45,815 nt of DNA from a virus, in IMG/VR virus record IMGVR_UViG_3300042996_000005, positions 1 to 45,815 of that record; one strand, given 5' to 3'. This document shows, piece after piece, positions 7,988-14,309 of this stretch. Position 1 is the first letter of the stretch. Every line of letters begins with the position of its first letter. Made by a program: the position numbers and the translations under genes. Under the pieces are notes generated by a model. It ran no database searches. It was not told the origin of the DNA and saw only the letters and a list, made by a program, of their open reading frames with translations.

Positions 7988-8490
7988 GCCACCCTCACTG
8001 TTAGGATTGGGTCGCCCGATTTAAGCACGGCTCCAGGCACATCATCGCCTGCCTCAAGCAAGGACTTGATGGCATTCTTGTCCGGCTTCCGAACGGTTGT
8101 GAACGTGCCTTGCGGCAGCACATCAACATCGGTGACTTCAACGCTGACGCGAGGCTTAGCCACACTGACAGTTGCCTCTGGCAGTGTAAGCTTTGGCACG
8201 TCCGCCACGCTCATTAGCGACAGCATCAGAGATTTCACGCCATCGGCTGTTCGCACCTGACGTGCTTTGCGTTCGGACAGCTCATCAATGTACGTGCCGA
8301 GCCCGTCTGCATCAGCCAGCTTTTCCTTGCGGATACGCACCAGCTTTGACATGAGCCGCTTGAAGTCGGTTTCCCCCTCGATCATGTCGAGGCGCAAATC
8401 TTCGTCTTCCTTAATCTCTGGATATACTGCCAGCATGTGCTGGATTTCTGCTGCGAGCTTGCTTGCGTCCATCTGCAGGTAGTCAGCCAT
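7984..8490 (-). CDS. Siphovirus Gp157-like protein
   Basis: A 168-residue protein with the Gp157 family layout: N-terminal helices (DASKLAAEIQHMLAVYPEI), a long charged coiled coil (about 45-100: KLVRIRKEKLADADGLGTYI and following), and a C-terminal domain ending DVPGAVLKSGDPILTVR. Gp157 of Streptococcus phage SFi was linked to phage resistance; the biochemical role is unclear. The family usually sits beside recombination or single-strand-binding genes, as here. I placed the start at 8490 after GGAG. It overlaps the next upstream gene by eight bases. Confidence 0.8.
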   Translation of the reverse strand: MADYLQMDASKLAAEIQHMLAVYPEIKEDEDLRLDMIEGETDFKRLMSKLVRIRKEKLADADGLGTYIDELSERKARQVRTADGVKSLMLSLMSVADVPKLTLPEATVSVAKPRVSVEVTDVDVLPQGTFTTVRKPDKNAIKSLLEAGDDVPGAVLKSGDPILTVRVA

Positions 8491-8719
8491 GACGAGCGCT
8501 CCTTGCCGGAACCAGTTCGTACCCAAGGCGCTTCGCTACTTCCTGCATGTCGAGAACAGCGGCGCGAACATTGGCGTGACGAGCTTCGCTGCCCTCGGTC
8601 TGGATCGAAGCGCGGTAGCAATGATCCACCAGATTGAGCGCATGCATGTGAGCGATGGAGAGTTGACCGGCTACAGGCTGCAAGACCTGCACGGCTTTGA
8701 GTTGTGCGATCTGGTTCAT
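8483..8719 (-). CDS. Hypothetical small phage protein
   Basis: A 78-residue mostly helical protein starting MNQIAQLKAVQVLQPVAGQL. I do not recognise it. Its 3' end overlaps the Gp157-like start by eight bases and contains that gene's ribosome site, which supports both genes. An intergenic gap of 83 bases with no clear signal separates it from the HNH gene. Confidence 0.5.
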   Translation of the reverse strand: MNQIAQLKAVQVLQPVAGQLSIAHMHALNLVDHCYRASIQTEGSEARHANVRAAVLDMQEVAKRLGYELVPARSARHG

Positions 8720-8802
8720 ATCAGGCTCCGATCATCAGGATTATGGAAAGGGGAAATAGAGCGATGGTGAAACAGAAGGATGCAGGGTGGTGGTGAAGCC
8801 AG

Positions 8803-9327
8803 TCACGCATGGTGGGCTTCCTTGGGTTTGGCTGAGGCGGAAGGCGCGACATTGCGCTTAGCGTCCCGCAACATCACCTTTTCCGCCACCGACAGCAGGC
8901 CCGCCTCGCCGTTGCAATCAGGGCAGGCAAGCACGAGGTTGGACACGTGATGCGGTCCGCCGTGAGCGACTGAAACTAAGTGCTCAATCGTGATTTCACG
9001 GCTATCGACGGACAGAAAGCCGTTCTCGCAAAACCAACAGAAGAGACCATCCCGCGCTGCTAGAGCCTCAATCTGGTGGCGTAGTCGCACCCGCTGCTTT
9101 TGATCCGGAGACAAAGGAACATCGCGTCCATCAAGATAGGCGGAGCGGATCGCATCAATGCCCATCGGCCATGTTTGTTTGCCCGCCTTGTTCTGGTAGA
9201 CTACGAACAGGCCTTCGGCGGTATCGACCCGCAAAACCTCGTATGGGTTTGTTGGAGACAACAGAATTGCCCCGCGCTCCACCAGCCAAACCTTGAAGGA
9301 GGCGATTTCGAAGCGCTTCTTAGCCAT
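8803..9327 (-). CDS. HNH endonuclease-domain protein
   Basis: A 174-residue protein with a C-terminal HNH nuclease fold (about 95-145): CWFC (C97, C100), EHLVSVAHGG (H116, H122), NLVLACPDCN (N130, C135, C138, N139). This complete CxxC-H-H-N-CxxC set indicates a zinc-stabilised beta-beta-alpha-metal nuclease. The N-terminal 90 residues are a separate domain with a lysine-rich beginning. I placed the start at 9327, where AAGGAAG precedes the ATG; the longer frame lacks a site. It sits in the early operon, so it may act in recombination or as a free-standing endonuclease, not packaging. Confidence 0.82.
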   Translation of the reverse strand: MAKKRFEIASFKVWLVERGAILLSPTNPYEVLRVDTAEGLFVVYQNKAGKQTWPMGIDAIRSAYLDGRDVPLSPDQKQRVRLRHQIEALAARDGLFCWFCENGFLSVDSREITIEHLVSVAHGGPHHVSNLVLACPDCNGEAGLLSVAEKVMLRDAKRNVAPSASAKPKEAHHA

Positions 9328-9502
9328 TGGCAGCTTCCTTCTGCTTGGGCATAGCCCCAGTTCTGAGAAATCTGTGCGTCTCAAGCTGTGTCATCGGCCC
9401 TGTTATCGTGGGCAATGGCTGGAGAGGCTTGGTTGCGTAGATGAAACGGCCTTGAGGCAGGGCGAACAGGGCGCGACCGGAGCCGATCTGGTGCGAGGCC
9501 AT
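9320..9502 (-). CDS. Hypothetical small phage protein
   Basis: A 60-residue basic protein starting MASHQIGSGRALFALPQGRF. I recognise no family. Its end overlaps the HNH start by eight bases and its start abuts the stop of the gene above, consistent with operon membership. Composition is compatible with a real gene, but direct support is limited to context. Confidence 0.45.
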   Translation of the reverse strand: MASHQIGSGRALFALPQGRFIYATKPLQPLPTITGPMTQLETHRFLRTGAMPKQKEAANG

Positions 9503-9805
9503 TTACTTGCCCTCGGCTTTCCGAATGACTGCCTGAACAGCATCGCGCCGGATCGTCAGGCGCTCTAATTCCCCGCCATCAGCCCACCGGATATCGTCCT
9601 CAAGCCCGTCAAGCTGTGCATAGAGTTCCGCCAACATGTCAGGCGCCGCAGCGATTAGCAGGGCATTGGCAATCGTCTCCCCAGAGCGCGACGGGACGAG
9701 GCTGGTTGTCGTGCCGACATGGCAGATGCGATCGCGCATCTCACGACCACCCATTACAAGGAACGTTCTGGCTTCCCATGGCCCTGTTGTGTGCTGTGCG
9801 CTCAT
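9503..9805 (-). CDS. Conserved phage protein of the TxGPW...IAAAPDML type
   Basis: A 100-residue protein starting MSAQHTTGPWEARTF. The opening HTTGPWEA and the later ANALLIAAAPDMLAEL are the two conserved stretches of a very common phage early protein of unknown function, usually 90-130 residues. The start at 9805 follows GGAGG. The C-terminal helical region (about 68-100) is charged. It overlaps the upstream gene by four bases. Confidence 0.72.
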   Translation of the reverse strand: MSAQHTTGPWEARTFLVMGGREMRDRICHVGTTTSLVPSRSGETIANALLIAAAPDMLAELYAQLDGLEDDIRWADGGELERLTIRRDAVQAVIRKAEGK

Positions 9806-10098
9806 TCTGCAGCCTCCATCGCCCACATTGCTGCTGTCTCTGCATGGATCACCGGCAACCGAGCCATAATGGCGTTGCTCACCGCATCGTCGGCTTCGAT
9901 CTTGGCCCGCAAGCGCCGGTCCAACTCACGGCGGAACCGGAACAGCTTGGTAGCGTCTGCATCAGCTACCGAGCTTGGCGTGGAGAGGCAGTATTCAGCG
10001 CCCTTGTGGATTGAAGCCAGACAATCAACTTCAGCGCTAATGTCCTCAGTGGACAGATGGGCGAAGGCTTCAATCTCGGCTTTTTCGGTCGTGGACAT
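9802..10098 (-). CDS. Hypothetical phage protein
   Basis: A 98-residue protein starting MSTTEKAEIEAFAHLSTEDI, almost entirely helical, with an FRFRRELDRRLRAKIEADDA stretch. I recognise no family. I chose 10098 as the start because GGAGA lies upstream; upstream extension of the frame gives proline/arginine-rich sequence typical of non-coding reading. It is coupled to the following gene by a four-base overlap. Confidence 0.55.
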   Translation of the reverse strand: MSTTEKAEIEAFAHLSTEDISAEVDCLASIHKGAEYCLSTPSSVADADATKLFRFRRELDRRLRAKIEADDAVSNAIMARLPVIHAETAAMWAMEAAE

Positions 10099-10121
10099 GT
10101 GCCGTTCTCCGGGGGATGGGG

Positions 10122-10436
10122 TTAGGCGCGAAGGCGCTTGATCTCGTCCATGGCAAGGCTGACGGTGTTGGCCTGCACGTGCATGCCCTCCTCGTCCAAC
10201 CTGCGGTACAAGACCGAAAGGCGGGCCAGCACATCGCCGCCCGGCATCAGGTCCGGCGTGGGCACTGAGAACACTCCGGCATGGACCTCGCCGTATTCGG
10301 CTGGTTCGACCTTGCGCATCAGATCCAAGATGCGCTTGACCCACTCGGCCATGGCGGACGAGTTGTTCGTGGACTGAGGGAAGGCGCTGCGCGCCCACCC
10401 TTTCAGTCGCTCAGAGATTTCCTGATCTGCCACCAT
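10122..10436 (-). CDS. Hypothetical phage protein
   Basis: A 104-residue protein starting MVADQEISERLKGWARSAF. It appears helical with a central loop containing VFSVPTPDLMPGGDV and ends in a charged helix. I recognise no family. The start shares its bases with the stop region of the first operon gene. Confidence 0.55.
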   Translation of the reverse strand: MVADQEISERLKGWARSAFPQSTNNSSAMAEWVKRILDLMRKVEPAEYGEVHAGVFSVPTPDLMPGGDVLARLSVLYRRLDEEGMHVQANTVSLAMDEIKRLRA

Positions 10437-10669
10437 TACGCAGCCAACCGTGGCTTGTAATTATATTTGCCAGTGGAGGCGTAATCCCAACCGTGAGCCT
10501 CGCGGTGAGCGCGCTCTGCATCGGCGGCAGCACACCACGCCAAATAGTTGACGCCTTCCTGACCGCGAATGGTGCAGGCATCAGCTTCGGCACCACGCAT
10601 CATGACGCGCTCTGCCTTGTCGCTGGCCTTCATCAATTGATTGAGCTTGGCTACTGGGTTCATCTGCAT
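10436..10669 (-). CDS. Hypothetical protein, first gene of the leftward early operon
   Basis: A 77-residue protein starting MQMNPVAKLNQLMKASDKAE, helical at the N-terminus, with an NYLAWCAAADAERAHREAHG segment. I recognise no family. The ribosome site is GGAGA. It is the first gene downstream of the operator-bearing leftward promoter region (10735-10779), so it is probably the earliest lytic product on this side and may have a regulatory role; that is inference. Confidence 0.58.
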   Translation of the reverse strand: MQMNPVAKLNQLMKASDKAERVMMRGAEADACTIRGQEGVNYLAWCAAADAERAHREAHGWDYASTGKYNYKPRLAA

Positions 10670-10734
10670 TCTCCATCGGGAGCCGTGATCGGCTGTTGCC
10701 GGGTGGCTGGTTCGTTCTGATGAAAACTACCCTA

Positions 10735-10779
10735 TACGCATAAAACGTACGACGCAAGTGGGTGAACGCAAAAAACGTA
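10735..10779 (-). promoter_or_regulatory. Leftward early promoter region with two repressor operators
   Basis: Two copies of one 15-base element lie 30 bases apart: TACGCA-TAA-AACGTA (10735-10749) and AACGCA-AAA-AACGTA (10765-10779). They share ACGCA-N5-CGT with two sites beside the repressor gene. The leftward strand has TATAGG as a possible -10 overlapping the first copy, but no convincing -35. Position upstream of the leftward operon suggests an early promoter silenced by the S24 repressor. Confidence 0.65.
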
Positions 10780-10816
10780 CGCATTCGTTTTGCACAGCTT
10801 TTCCACATGCGACAAA

Positions 10817-10839
10817 AACGAATCAAATCGTTCTTGATT
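10817..10839. promoter_or_regulatory. Nested inverted repeats upstream of a rightward gene
   Basis: AACGA (10817-10821) pairs with TCGTT (10828-10832), and AATCAA (10821-10826) pairs with TTGATT (10834-10839), giving two mutually exclusive short dyads. The element is AT-rich and lies between the operators and the gene at 10898. It could bind a regulator or form alternative hairpins. No promoter hexamers are obvious. Confidence 0.35.
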
Positions 10840-10897
10840 TGTTCTCTCAAGGTGAGTCAGACTGTCGCAGGGGCTAAGGAAAAGGCAGGAGCCGGAG

Positions 10898-11233
10898 ATG
10901 AGCTATTTCGCCGTGCAGACGTTTGCTCGCAGTGGTCGGGGCGCGTTGATGGAAGATGCGCCGCTGATCTGTAAGACGAAGGATCAGGCGGTGCGGACTG
11001 CGCAGCGCTTAGCCAAAAAGAAGGCAGGGGCCATTGCCTTCTATCGAGCCGCTAATGATTTTGACGATTATGGTGCGCCGGAGTTCTTGGCCGTGCACGG
11101 CACGGTGCCGGAGTACCTGGCTGATATGATCCCGGCTGACTTAGCGCCGGTTGTGCCTTCCGAGGACGCGGTGACAGATCGGCCAGTCGATACGGTCGAC
11201 CTTAAATTGCTCGGCTGGACGGAACTGCTCTAG
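10898..11233 (+). CDS. Hypothetical phage protein
   Basis: A 111-residue protein starting MSYFAVQTFARSGRGALMED, with a lysine-rich helix (QRLAKKKAGAIAFYRAAND) and an acidic C-terminus. I recognise no family. The ribosome region is GGAGCCGGAG just before the ATG. Its last 93 bases overlap the 3' end of the repressor gene on the opposite strand, so transcription converges. Placed between the two early promoters, it may be a regulator of lysogeny; this is inference. Confidence 0.58.
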   Translation: MSYFAVQTFARSGRGALMEDAPLICKTKDQAVRTAQRLAKKKAGAIAFYRAANDFDDYGAPEFLAVHGTVPEYLADMIPADLAPVVPSEDAVTDRPVDTVDLKLLGWTELL

Positions 11234-11866
11234 GTGCCATTGTCTATCGTCCCAACCATTGAGCTGCTTGATGATGCACTCGGCATTAGCTGTCGGTGGG
11301 GTATGAAACAGCACAACGTCTGTGTCCTTGGCTGGCGGGAGCCTTGGATGCACATAGGCAATATCTGACGGTCGGTAAGCAGGGTACATAGACTCGCCAA
11401 CAATATAGACCGCGTAAGCGTCTGGAACATGCTCCAGGTACGAAGGGCGGTCCACGTACTCCATCGGCTCAAAGGTAATGATGACATGCCCGTCACCACC
11501 CATTGCCGCCGACATCACTGGCAGATCGCGCCGACCGAAATTTGGGACAGTGACCACACCTTCGGGCTTTGCCGCTTCGGTCCCGAACTCCGGTCCAGCA
11601 AGCTCCCAGATTTCCTCGCGAGTGATCGGCGGGACGCCCTTGCCGAGAACTACACTTTCGATCTTTGAAACAAGATCGCGGTGCAGATAGCCGCCCTTAT
11701 ATTCATCGGGGCTCATGTAGCGCTGGATGCTGGAAGCGTTCTTATAGCCCATCGCCAAGGCCATGCTGCGCATGCTGTGCCCAGAGCGAATACGCAGCTC
11801 ATTGACGCGATCTGTGATGGCTTCTGCCGTGCTTTCCATAGGCGGCATTTGTGCACGTACGTTCAT
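11141..11866 (-). CDS. S24 (LexA/CI-like) prophage repressor
   Basis: A 241-residue repressor starting MNVRAQMPPMES. The N-terminus holds a helix-turn-helix (about 14-50, SMRSMALAMGYKNASSIQRY), and the C-terminus a LexA-type S24 peptidase domain with nucleophile S149 in VGESM and general-base K190 in CIIKQL, 41 residues apart as usual. The family represses lytic promoters and self-cleaves when RecA is activated. The expected Ala-Gly cleavage site is not obvious; MSAAMGGDG (109-117) is the candidate. The frame is open to an ATG at 11899, which lies inside an operator; I chose 11866 for its upstream GTGGA, without certainty. Confidence 0.87.
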   Translation of the reverse strand: MNVRAQMPPMESTAEAITDRVNELRIRSGHSMRSMALAMGYKNASSIQRYMSPDEYKGGYLHRDLVSKIESVVLGKGVPPITREEIWELAGPEFGTEAAKPEGVVTVPNFGRRDLPVMSAAMGGDGHVIITFEPMEYVDRPSYLEHVPDAYAVYIVGESMYPAYRPSDIAYVHPRLPPAKDTDVVLFHTPPTANAECIIKQLNGWDDRQWHLEQFRPAEQFKVDRIDWPICHRVLGRHNRR

Positions 11867-11904
11867 ACGCATTCCACGTTTGACATTCGTACGCACCATG
11901 CGTA
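11866..11904. promoter_or_regulatory. Two repressor operators at the switch
   Basis: TACGCA-CCA-TGCGTA (11890-11904) is a perfect dyad. TACGCA-TTC-CACGTT (11866-11880) is a weaker copy 24 bases away. Both share ACGCA-N5-CGT with the two sites at 10735-10779. The perfect copy fills most of the -35/-10 spacer of the rightward promoter, so bound repressor would exclude polymerase. The weaker copy overlaps the repressor's own 5' coding end and could serve autoregulation. Confidence 0.75.
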
Positions 11905-11908
11905 TAAG
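11880..11908 (+). promoter_or_regulatory. Rightward early promoter
   Basis: TTGACA (11880-11885) and TATAAG (11903-11908) are separated by exactly 17 bases, a near-consensus sigma-70 promoter. The expected start of transcription, six to eight bases beyond the -10, falls at or beside the ATG at 11914. The spacer contains the perfect operator dyad. Confidence 0.8.
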
Positions 11909-11913
11909 AAATT

Positions 11914-12171
11914 ATGGCTCACGATGATCACACCCAAACCATAAGCGCGGCGGATTACGTCATTGGCAAATTCGGCGGTCTCGCCGGTACGGCCAAGGCG
12001 ATCAAACGCCCTGTAACAACCGTTCAGGGATGGCGCATTCGCGGCCAGATACCCCAAGAGCACTGGCATAAGTTGATCGACGCCGCCAAAGCGCGGGACA
12101 AGCTCATCACGCTGGAGGACTTCCTGAAGTCTCACCCCGTGCCATCCCAAGACATGGCGCAAGCGTCATGA
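11914..12171 (+). CDS. Cro-like regulator (carph-isopro type helix-turn-helix)
   Basis: An 85-residue DNA-binding protein starting MAHDDHTQTISAADYVIGKF. Residues about 20-55 form a Cro/YdaS-like helix-turn-helix: GLAGTAKAIKRPVTTVQGWR then IPQEHWHKLIDAAKA, the pattern of the carph-isopro Cro family found in proteobacterial phages. It would compete with the S24 repressor at the shared operators and open the rightward operon. There is no ribosome site, and the predicted transcript starts at the ATG itself, so translation is probably leaderless. It overlaps the next gene by four bases. Confidence 0.8.
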   Translation: MAHDDHTQTISAADYVIGKFGGLAGTAKAIKRPVTTVQGWRIRGQIPQEHWHKLIDAAKARDKLITLEDFLKSHPVPSQDMAQAS

Positions 12172-12440
12172 GCGGCCCATTCACTGCCCGCAATGCTGTT
12201 GCAGCCCATGCCTCCGAAGCCCTTGCCCTCCATAAGGCTAAGGTAGCGAAATACCATCTGAGAGCAGGGGGCGAATACCTGCACTGGTCCGCGTCCAAGC
12301 TCACCACTAACCGCGCTCATGCGTGGGAAGGCACGATGGATCAGGCCCGCAATTGTCGGCGCACATTCGCTACTGCTGCCGGATGCAAGCTCGTCGCGCT
12401 TGACGACACTCCACACCATCATGGGGCTGAGACGCCATGA
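12168..12440 (+). CDS. Hypothetical small phage protein
   Basis: A 90-residue protein starting MSGPFTARNAVAAHASEALA. It is basic, helical, and ends in a His-rich tail (DDTPHHHGAETP). I recognise no family. Both ends overlap neighbouring genes by four bases (ATGA), placing it firmly in the rightward early operon as its second gene. Confidence 0.6.
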   Translation: MSGPFTARNAVAAHASEALALHKAKVAKYHLRAGGEYLHWSASKLTTNRAHAWEGTMDQARNCRRTFATAAGCKLVALDDTPHHHGAETP

Positions 12441-12775
12441 GCGGAGAGACCAAGCCTGCTTTCGTTCCGGCAGATGTTGACCCTGAAACTTGGGTGAATG
12501 CGGCCGAGGCTATGGCGTCGGTTGGCTGGTACGCCACAAGCATGATCAGGGGGGCTTACATCGCCATTATGGCTGCGAAGGCAGAGGCGCACCGCGATCT
12601 TGTGGATTGCCTTGATGACATGACCAAGCACTACGTCGAGCTTGCCGGTTCTGGCGACTGCGGTTTCTGGAACCCAGAGCGAGAAATGGAAGTGATTGCC
12701 GCTCGCAAGATGGTTGCAGAGCACCGCGCTGGCGATGTGAACGCTGCTCACACAAAAAATAATTCGGAGGCTTGA
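12437..12775 (+). CDS. Hypothetical phage protein
   Basis: A 112-residue protein starting MSGETKPAFVPADVDPETWV, helical with an alanine-rich middle (GAYIAIMAAKAEAHRDLVDC). I recognise no family. Its start overlaps the preceding stop, and its stop is directly followed by the GapR-like start codon, so the three genes are co-translated in one run. Confidence 0.6.
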   Translation: MSGETKPAFVPADVDPETWVNAAEAMASVGWYATSMIRGAYIAIMAAKAEAHRDLVDCLDDMTKHYVELAGSGDCGFWNPEREMEVIAARKMVAEHRAGDVNAAHTKNNSEA

Positions 12776-13042
12776 ATGAACTATCGAGACGATAGCGACA
12801 GCAGCACCGCGACCGTAGCCGCCGACGAACTGCGCCAGTTCATAGACCGCATAGAGCGCATGGAAGAAGAAAAGGCCGCGATAGGAGCTGACATCAAGGA
12901 GATTTTCTCTGAGGCGGCGGGTCGCGGCTACGACACCAAGGTTCTCAAGCTCATCGTCAAAATCCGCAAGCAGGACGCCAACGAGCGAGCAGAGCAAGAG
13001 GCAATCCTGAAGCTCTACATGAACGCGATCGGAATGGGATGA
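12776..13042 (+). CDS. GapR-family (DUF2312) DNA-binding protein
   Basis: An 88-residue protein with the DUF2312 signature along most of its length: ADELRQFIDRIERMEEEKAA, DIKEIFSEAAGRGYDTKVLK, then IRKQDANERAEQEAILKLYM. GapR of Caulobacter is a nucleoid-associated protein that clamps overtwisted DNA ahead of polymerases and aids replication; this phage copy is of usual length. The ribosome site GGAGG is present. In an early replication operon it may relieve torsional stress or act on host chromatin; that is inference. Confidence 0.88.
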   Translation: MNYRDDSDSSTATVAADELRQFIDRIERMEEEKAAIGADIKEIFSEAAGRGYDTKVLKLIVKIRKQDANERAEQEAILKLYMNAIGMG

Positions 13043-13185
13043 TGAGAACCCTAGTCTCAGCCCTTCACCGTTACACCCGTCCTCGCGGCTGGACCCTATT
13101 GGGCGCCGCCATTGCAGCATGGGTGATTTGCCTAACAGCCTATTTGGTTGGCGTTGGCGTTGTCCTGTCGATTGGTGCGCCATGA
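13042..13185 (+). CDS. Very small single-pass membrane protein
   Basis: A 47-codon gene, MRTLVSALHRYTRPRGW followed by one hydrophobic helix (about 18-44) and a short end. Its ATG overlaps the GapR-like stop (ATGATGA context), and its stop overlaps the next start (ATGA). I recognise no family. Basic residues before the helix predict an N-in topology. Confidence 0.55.
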   Translation: MRTLVSALHRYTRPRGWTLLGAAIAAWVICLTAYLVGVGVVLSIGAP

Positions 13186-13280
13186 ACCGCGTTGCCTTCG
13201 TTGTCACCTTTGGCGGCATGTACCTTGCGGCTTTGGTCATCGTCTTGGCGATGATCTGGTTTGGAACGGGCCCGCTCTAA
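13182..13280 (+). CDS. Very small single-pass membrane protein
   Basis: A 32-residue gene, MNRVAFVVTFGGMYLAALVI and on, almost entirely one membrane helix ending WFGTGPL. It overlaps the preceding membrane-protein gene by four bases. Two consecutive tiny membrane genes in the replication operon are suggestive of a membrane-acting pair, but the function is unknown. Confidence 0.48.
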   Translation: MNRVAFVVTFGGMYLAALVIVLAMIWFGTGPL

Positions 13281-13354
13281 TGCGCGACCACGGGGCAACC
13301 ATATCGGGCGCGACATGGGCAGGGTCTTCCAAGGCCATCCGCGCCGTACCTCTG

Positions 13355-13606
13355 TCATTTCACCACGGCGAGCATAGGACGGCGCATCTTGCCGGTGCGT
13401 CCTCCTATGGCCGCTGGATTGCTCCACGCCAAATATATCGGACGGTTGAACCCTCCCTGTGCCGTCCGCACCTCGACGGTGTGCGCTGTAACCGGCGCGC
13501 CCGTCGCTTTCCTTCTGCGCGCTTTCCGGATTGCCGTCCGGTCTGCGCTCAACCCCTGAGCCATCAGCAGCTTATACAAATCCCGGCTGATCGGCTCCAT
13601 TCCCAT
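13355..13606 (-). CDS. Hypothetical protein encoded against the operon
   Basis: An 83-residue basic protein starting MGMEPISRDLYKLLMAQGLS, with an arginine-rich helix (TAIRKARRRKATGAP). AAGGA lies eight bases upstream of the ATG, and a TTGACC further upstream could be a -35, though no good -10 follows. The opposite-strand frame here is Cys/Arg/Pro-rich and looks like a shadow. Its orientation against the rightward operon suggests a separately controlled gene. No family is recognised. Confidence 0.5.
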   Translation of the reverse strand: MGMEPISRDLYKLLMAQGLSADRTAIRKARRRKATGAPVTAHTVEVRTAQGGFNRPIYLAWSNPAAIGGRTGKMRRPMLAVVK

Positions 13607-13679
13607 CGTCTTGTCCTTTCCAAAGCAACTTCACTTGCTGGTTCAATAAATGCCCGCAAGCGAGGTCAATTAATTGGGA

Positions 13680-14096
13680 ATGCAGGACAAGTCAGAGGCT
13701 CGTGACGTGACAATGGACGTTGCCACCGATCTTCGAGTTTACGCCGGTCAGCGATGGCCGACGATGAACCACAAATGGCGCAAGGCCAGGCTCGCATCAC
13801 TGCTTGGGATGAATGAGCGCCGCGTTAAGTCCATCTACGAAGCCGAACAAACCGCTCGTCTCAGGGCGGATGAAGAGGTTCGGATCAAAGCCCTGATCGG
13901 GCGGAAAGAAGAGGCCAATGCTGCATCGGATAGGGCCTTTGCGGAACGCATTGCTGCGCTTGAGGCGGAACTTGCCGGGGTCCGCGCGCTCGTGGATCGC
14001 CTCTCACTGGAGGGAGACCTCGGAGCGTCACGAGCAACGGGCAGCGGATCATATCGAGTTGGCAAAGGCCATCCGTTTCGCCGCGCGACTGATTGA
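13680..14096 (+). CDS. Helix-turn-helix/coiled-coil phage protein, possibly frameshifted
   Basis: A 138-residue protein starting MQDKSEARDVTMDVATDLRV. Residues about 25-55 (KARLASLLGMNERRVKSIYE) look like a helix-turn-helix, followed by a charged coiled coil (about 58-105). The last 30 residues (DLGASRATGSGSYRVGKGHP) lose that character, whereas the +1 frame continues as a good helix (ERHEQRAADHIELAKAIRFA) to a stop at 14133. A frameshift near 14000-14020, programmed or not, is likely. GTG at 13706 or ATG at 13712 are alternative starts. Confidence 0.5.
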   Translation: MQDKSEARDVTMDVATDLRVYAGQRWPTMNHKWRKARLASLLGMNERRVKSIYEAEQTARLRADEEVRIKALIGRKEEANAASDRAFAERIAALEAELAGVRALVDRLSLEGDLGASRATGSGSYRVGKGHPFRRATD

Positions 14097-14135
14097 AGCG
14101 ACCGACGAGCCCAGCGGAGGGGACAAGGAATAACC

Positions 14136-14309
14136 ATGCACACCGACAAGACCCATGAAGCCGCTCTAACCCGCCTGATCTCTCCAAAGCCCTTTCGTAA
14201 GGGCATGAGCGAAGCCTCCATGGCTGTGGAACTGGAGCAGCGGCGCACGACCAAAAAGCTCACGGCATTCGTGGGCAAGCGGAAACTTCTCAAAGGAGTT
14301 CGGGGCTAA
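14136..14309 (+). CDS. Hypothetical small basic protein
   Basis: A 57-residue protein starting MHTDKTHEAALTRLISPKPF and ending in a lysine/arginine-rich stretch (KKLTAFVGKRKLLKGVRG). AAGGAA lies eight bases upstream. Its stop shares a base with the next start. I recognise no family; small basic early proteins often bind nucleic acid. Confidence 0.52.
   Translation: MHTDKTHEAALTRLISPKPFRKGMSEASMAVELEQRRTTKKLTAFVGKRKLLKGVRG

Noticed and set aside
12419-13240. 273-residue minus-strand open frame
   Set aside because: It runs antisense through the GapR-like gene and its neighbours; those are supported by family signature and overlaps.
13624-13639. Short inverted repeat AGCAA/TTGCT upstream of the minus-strand gene
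   Set aside because: Only five pairs; insufficient to call an operator or hairpin.
13280-13705. Rightward open frame opposite the 13355-13606 gene, starting in a TAATG overlap
   Set aside because: The overlap is attractive, but the sequence is Cys/Arg/Pro/His-rich and the minus-strand gene has the better ribosome site and composition.
13918-14133. Separate 71-residue gene overlapping 13680-14096
   Set aside because: Only its C-terminal half looks protein-like; a frameshift of the longer gene explains it better.
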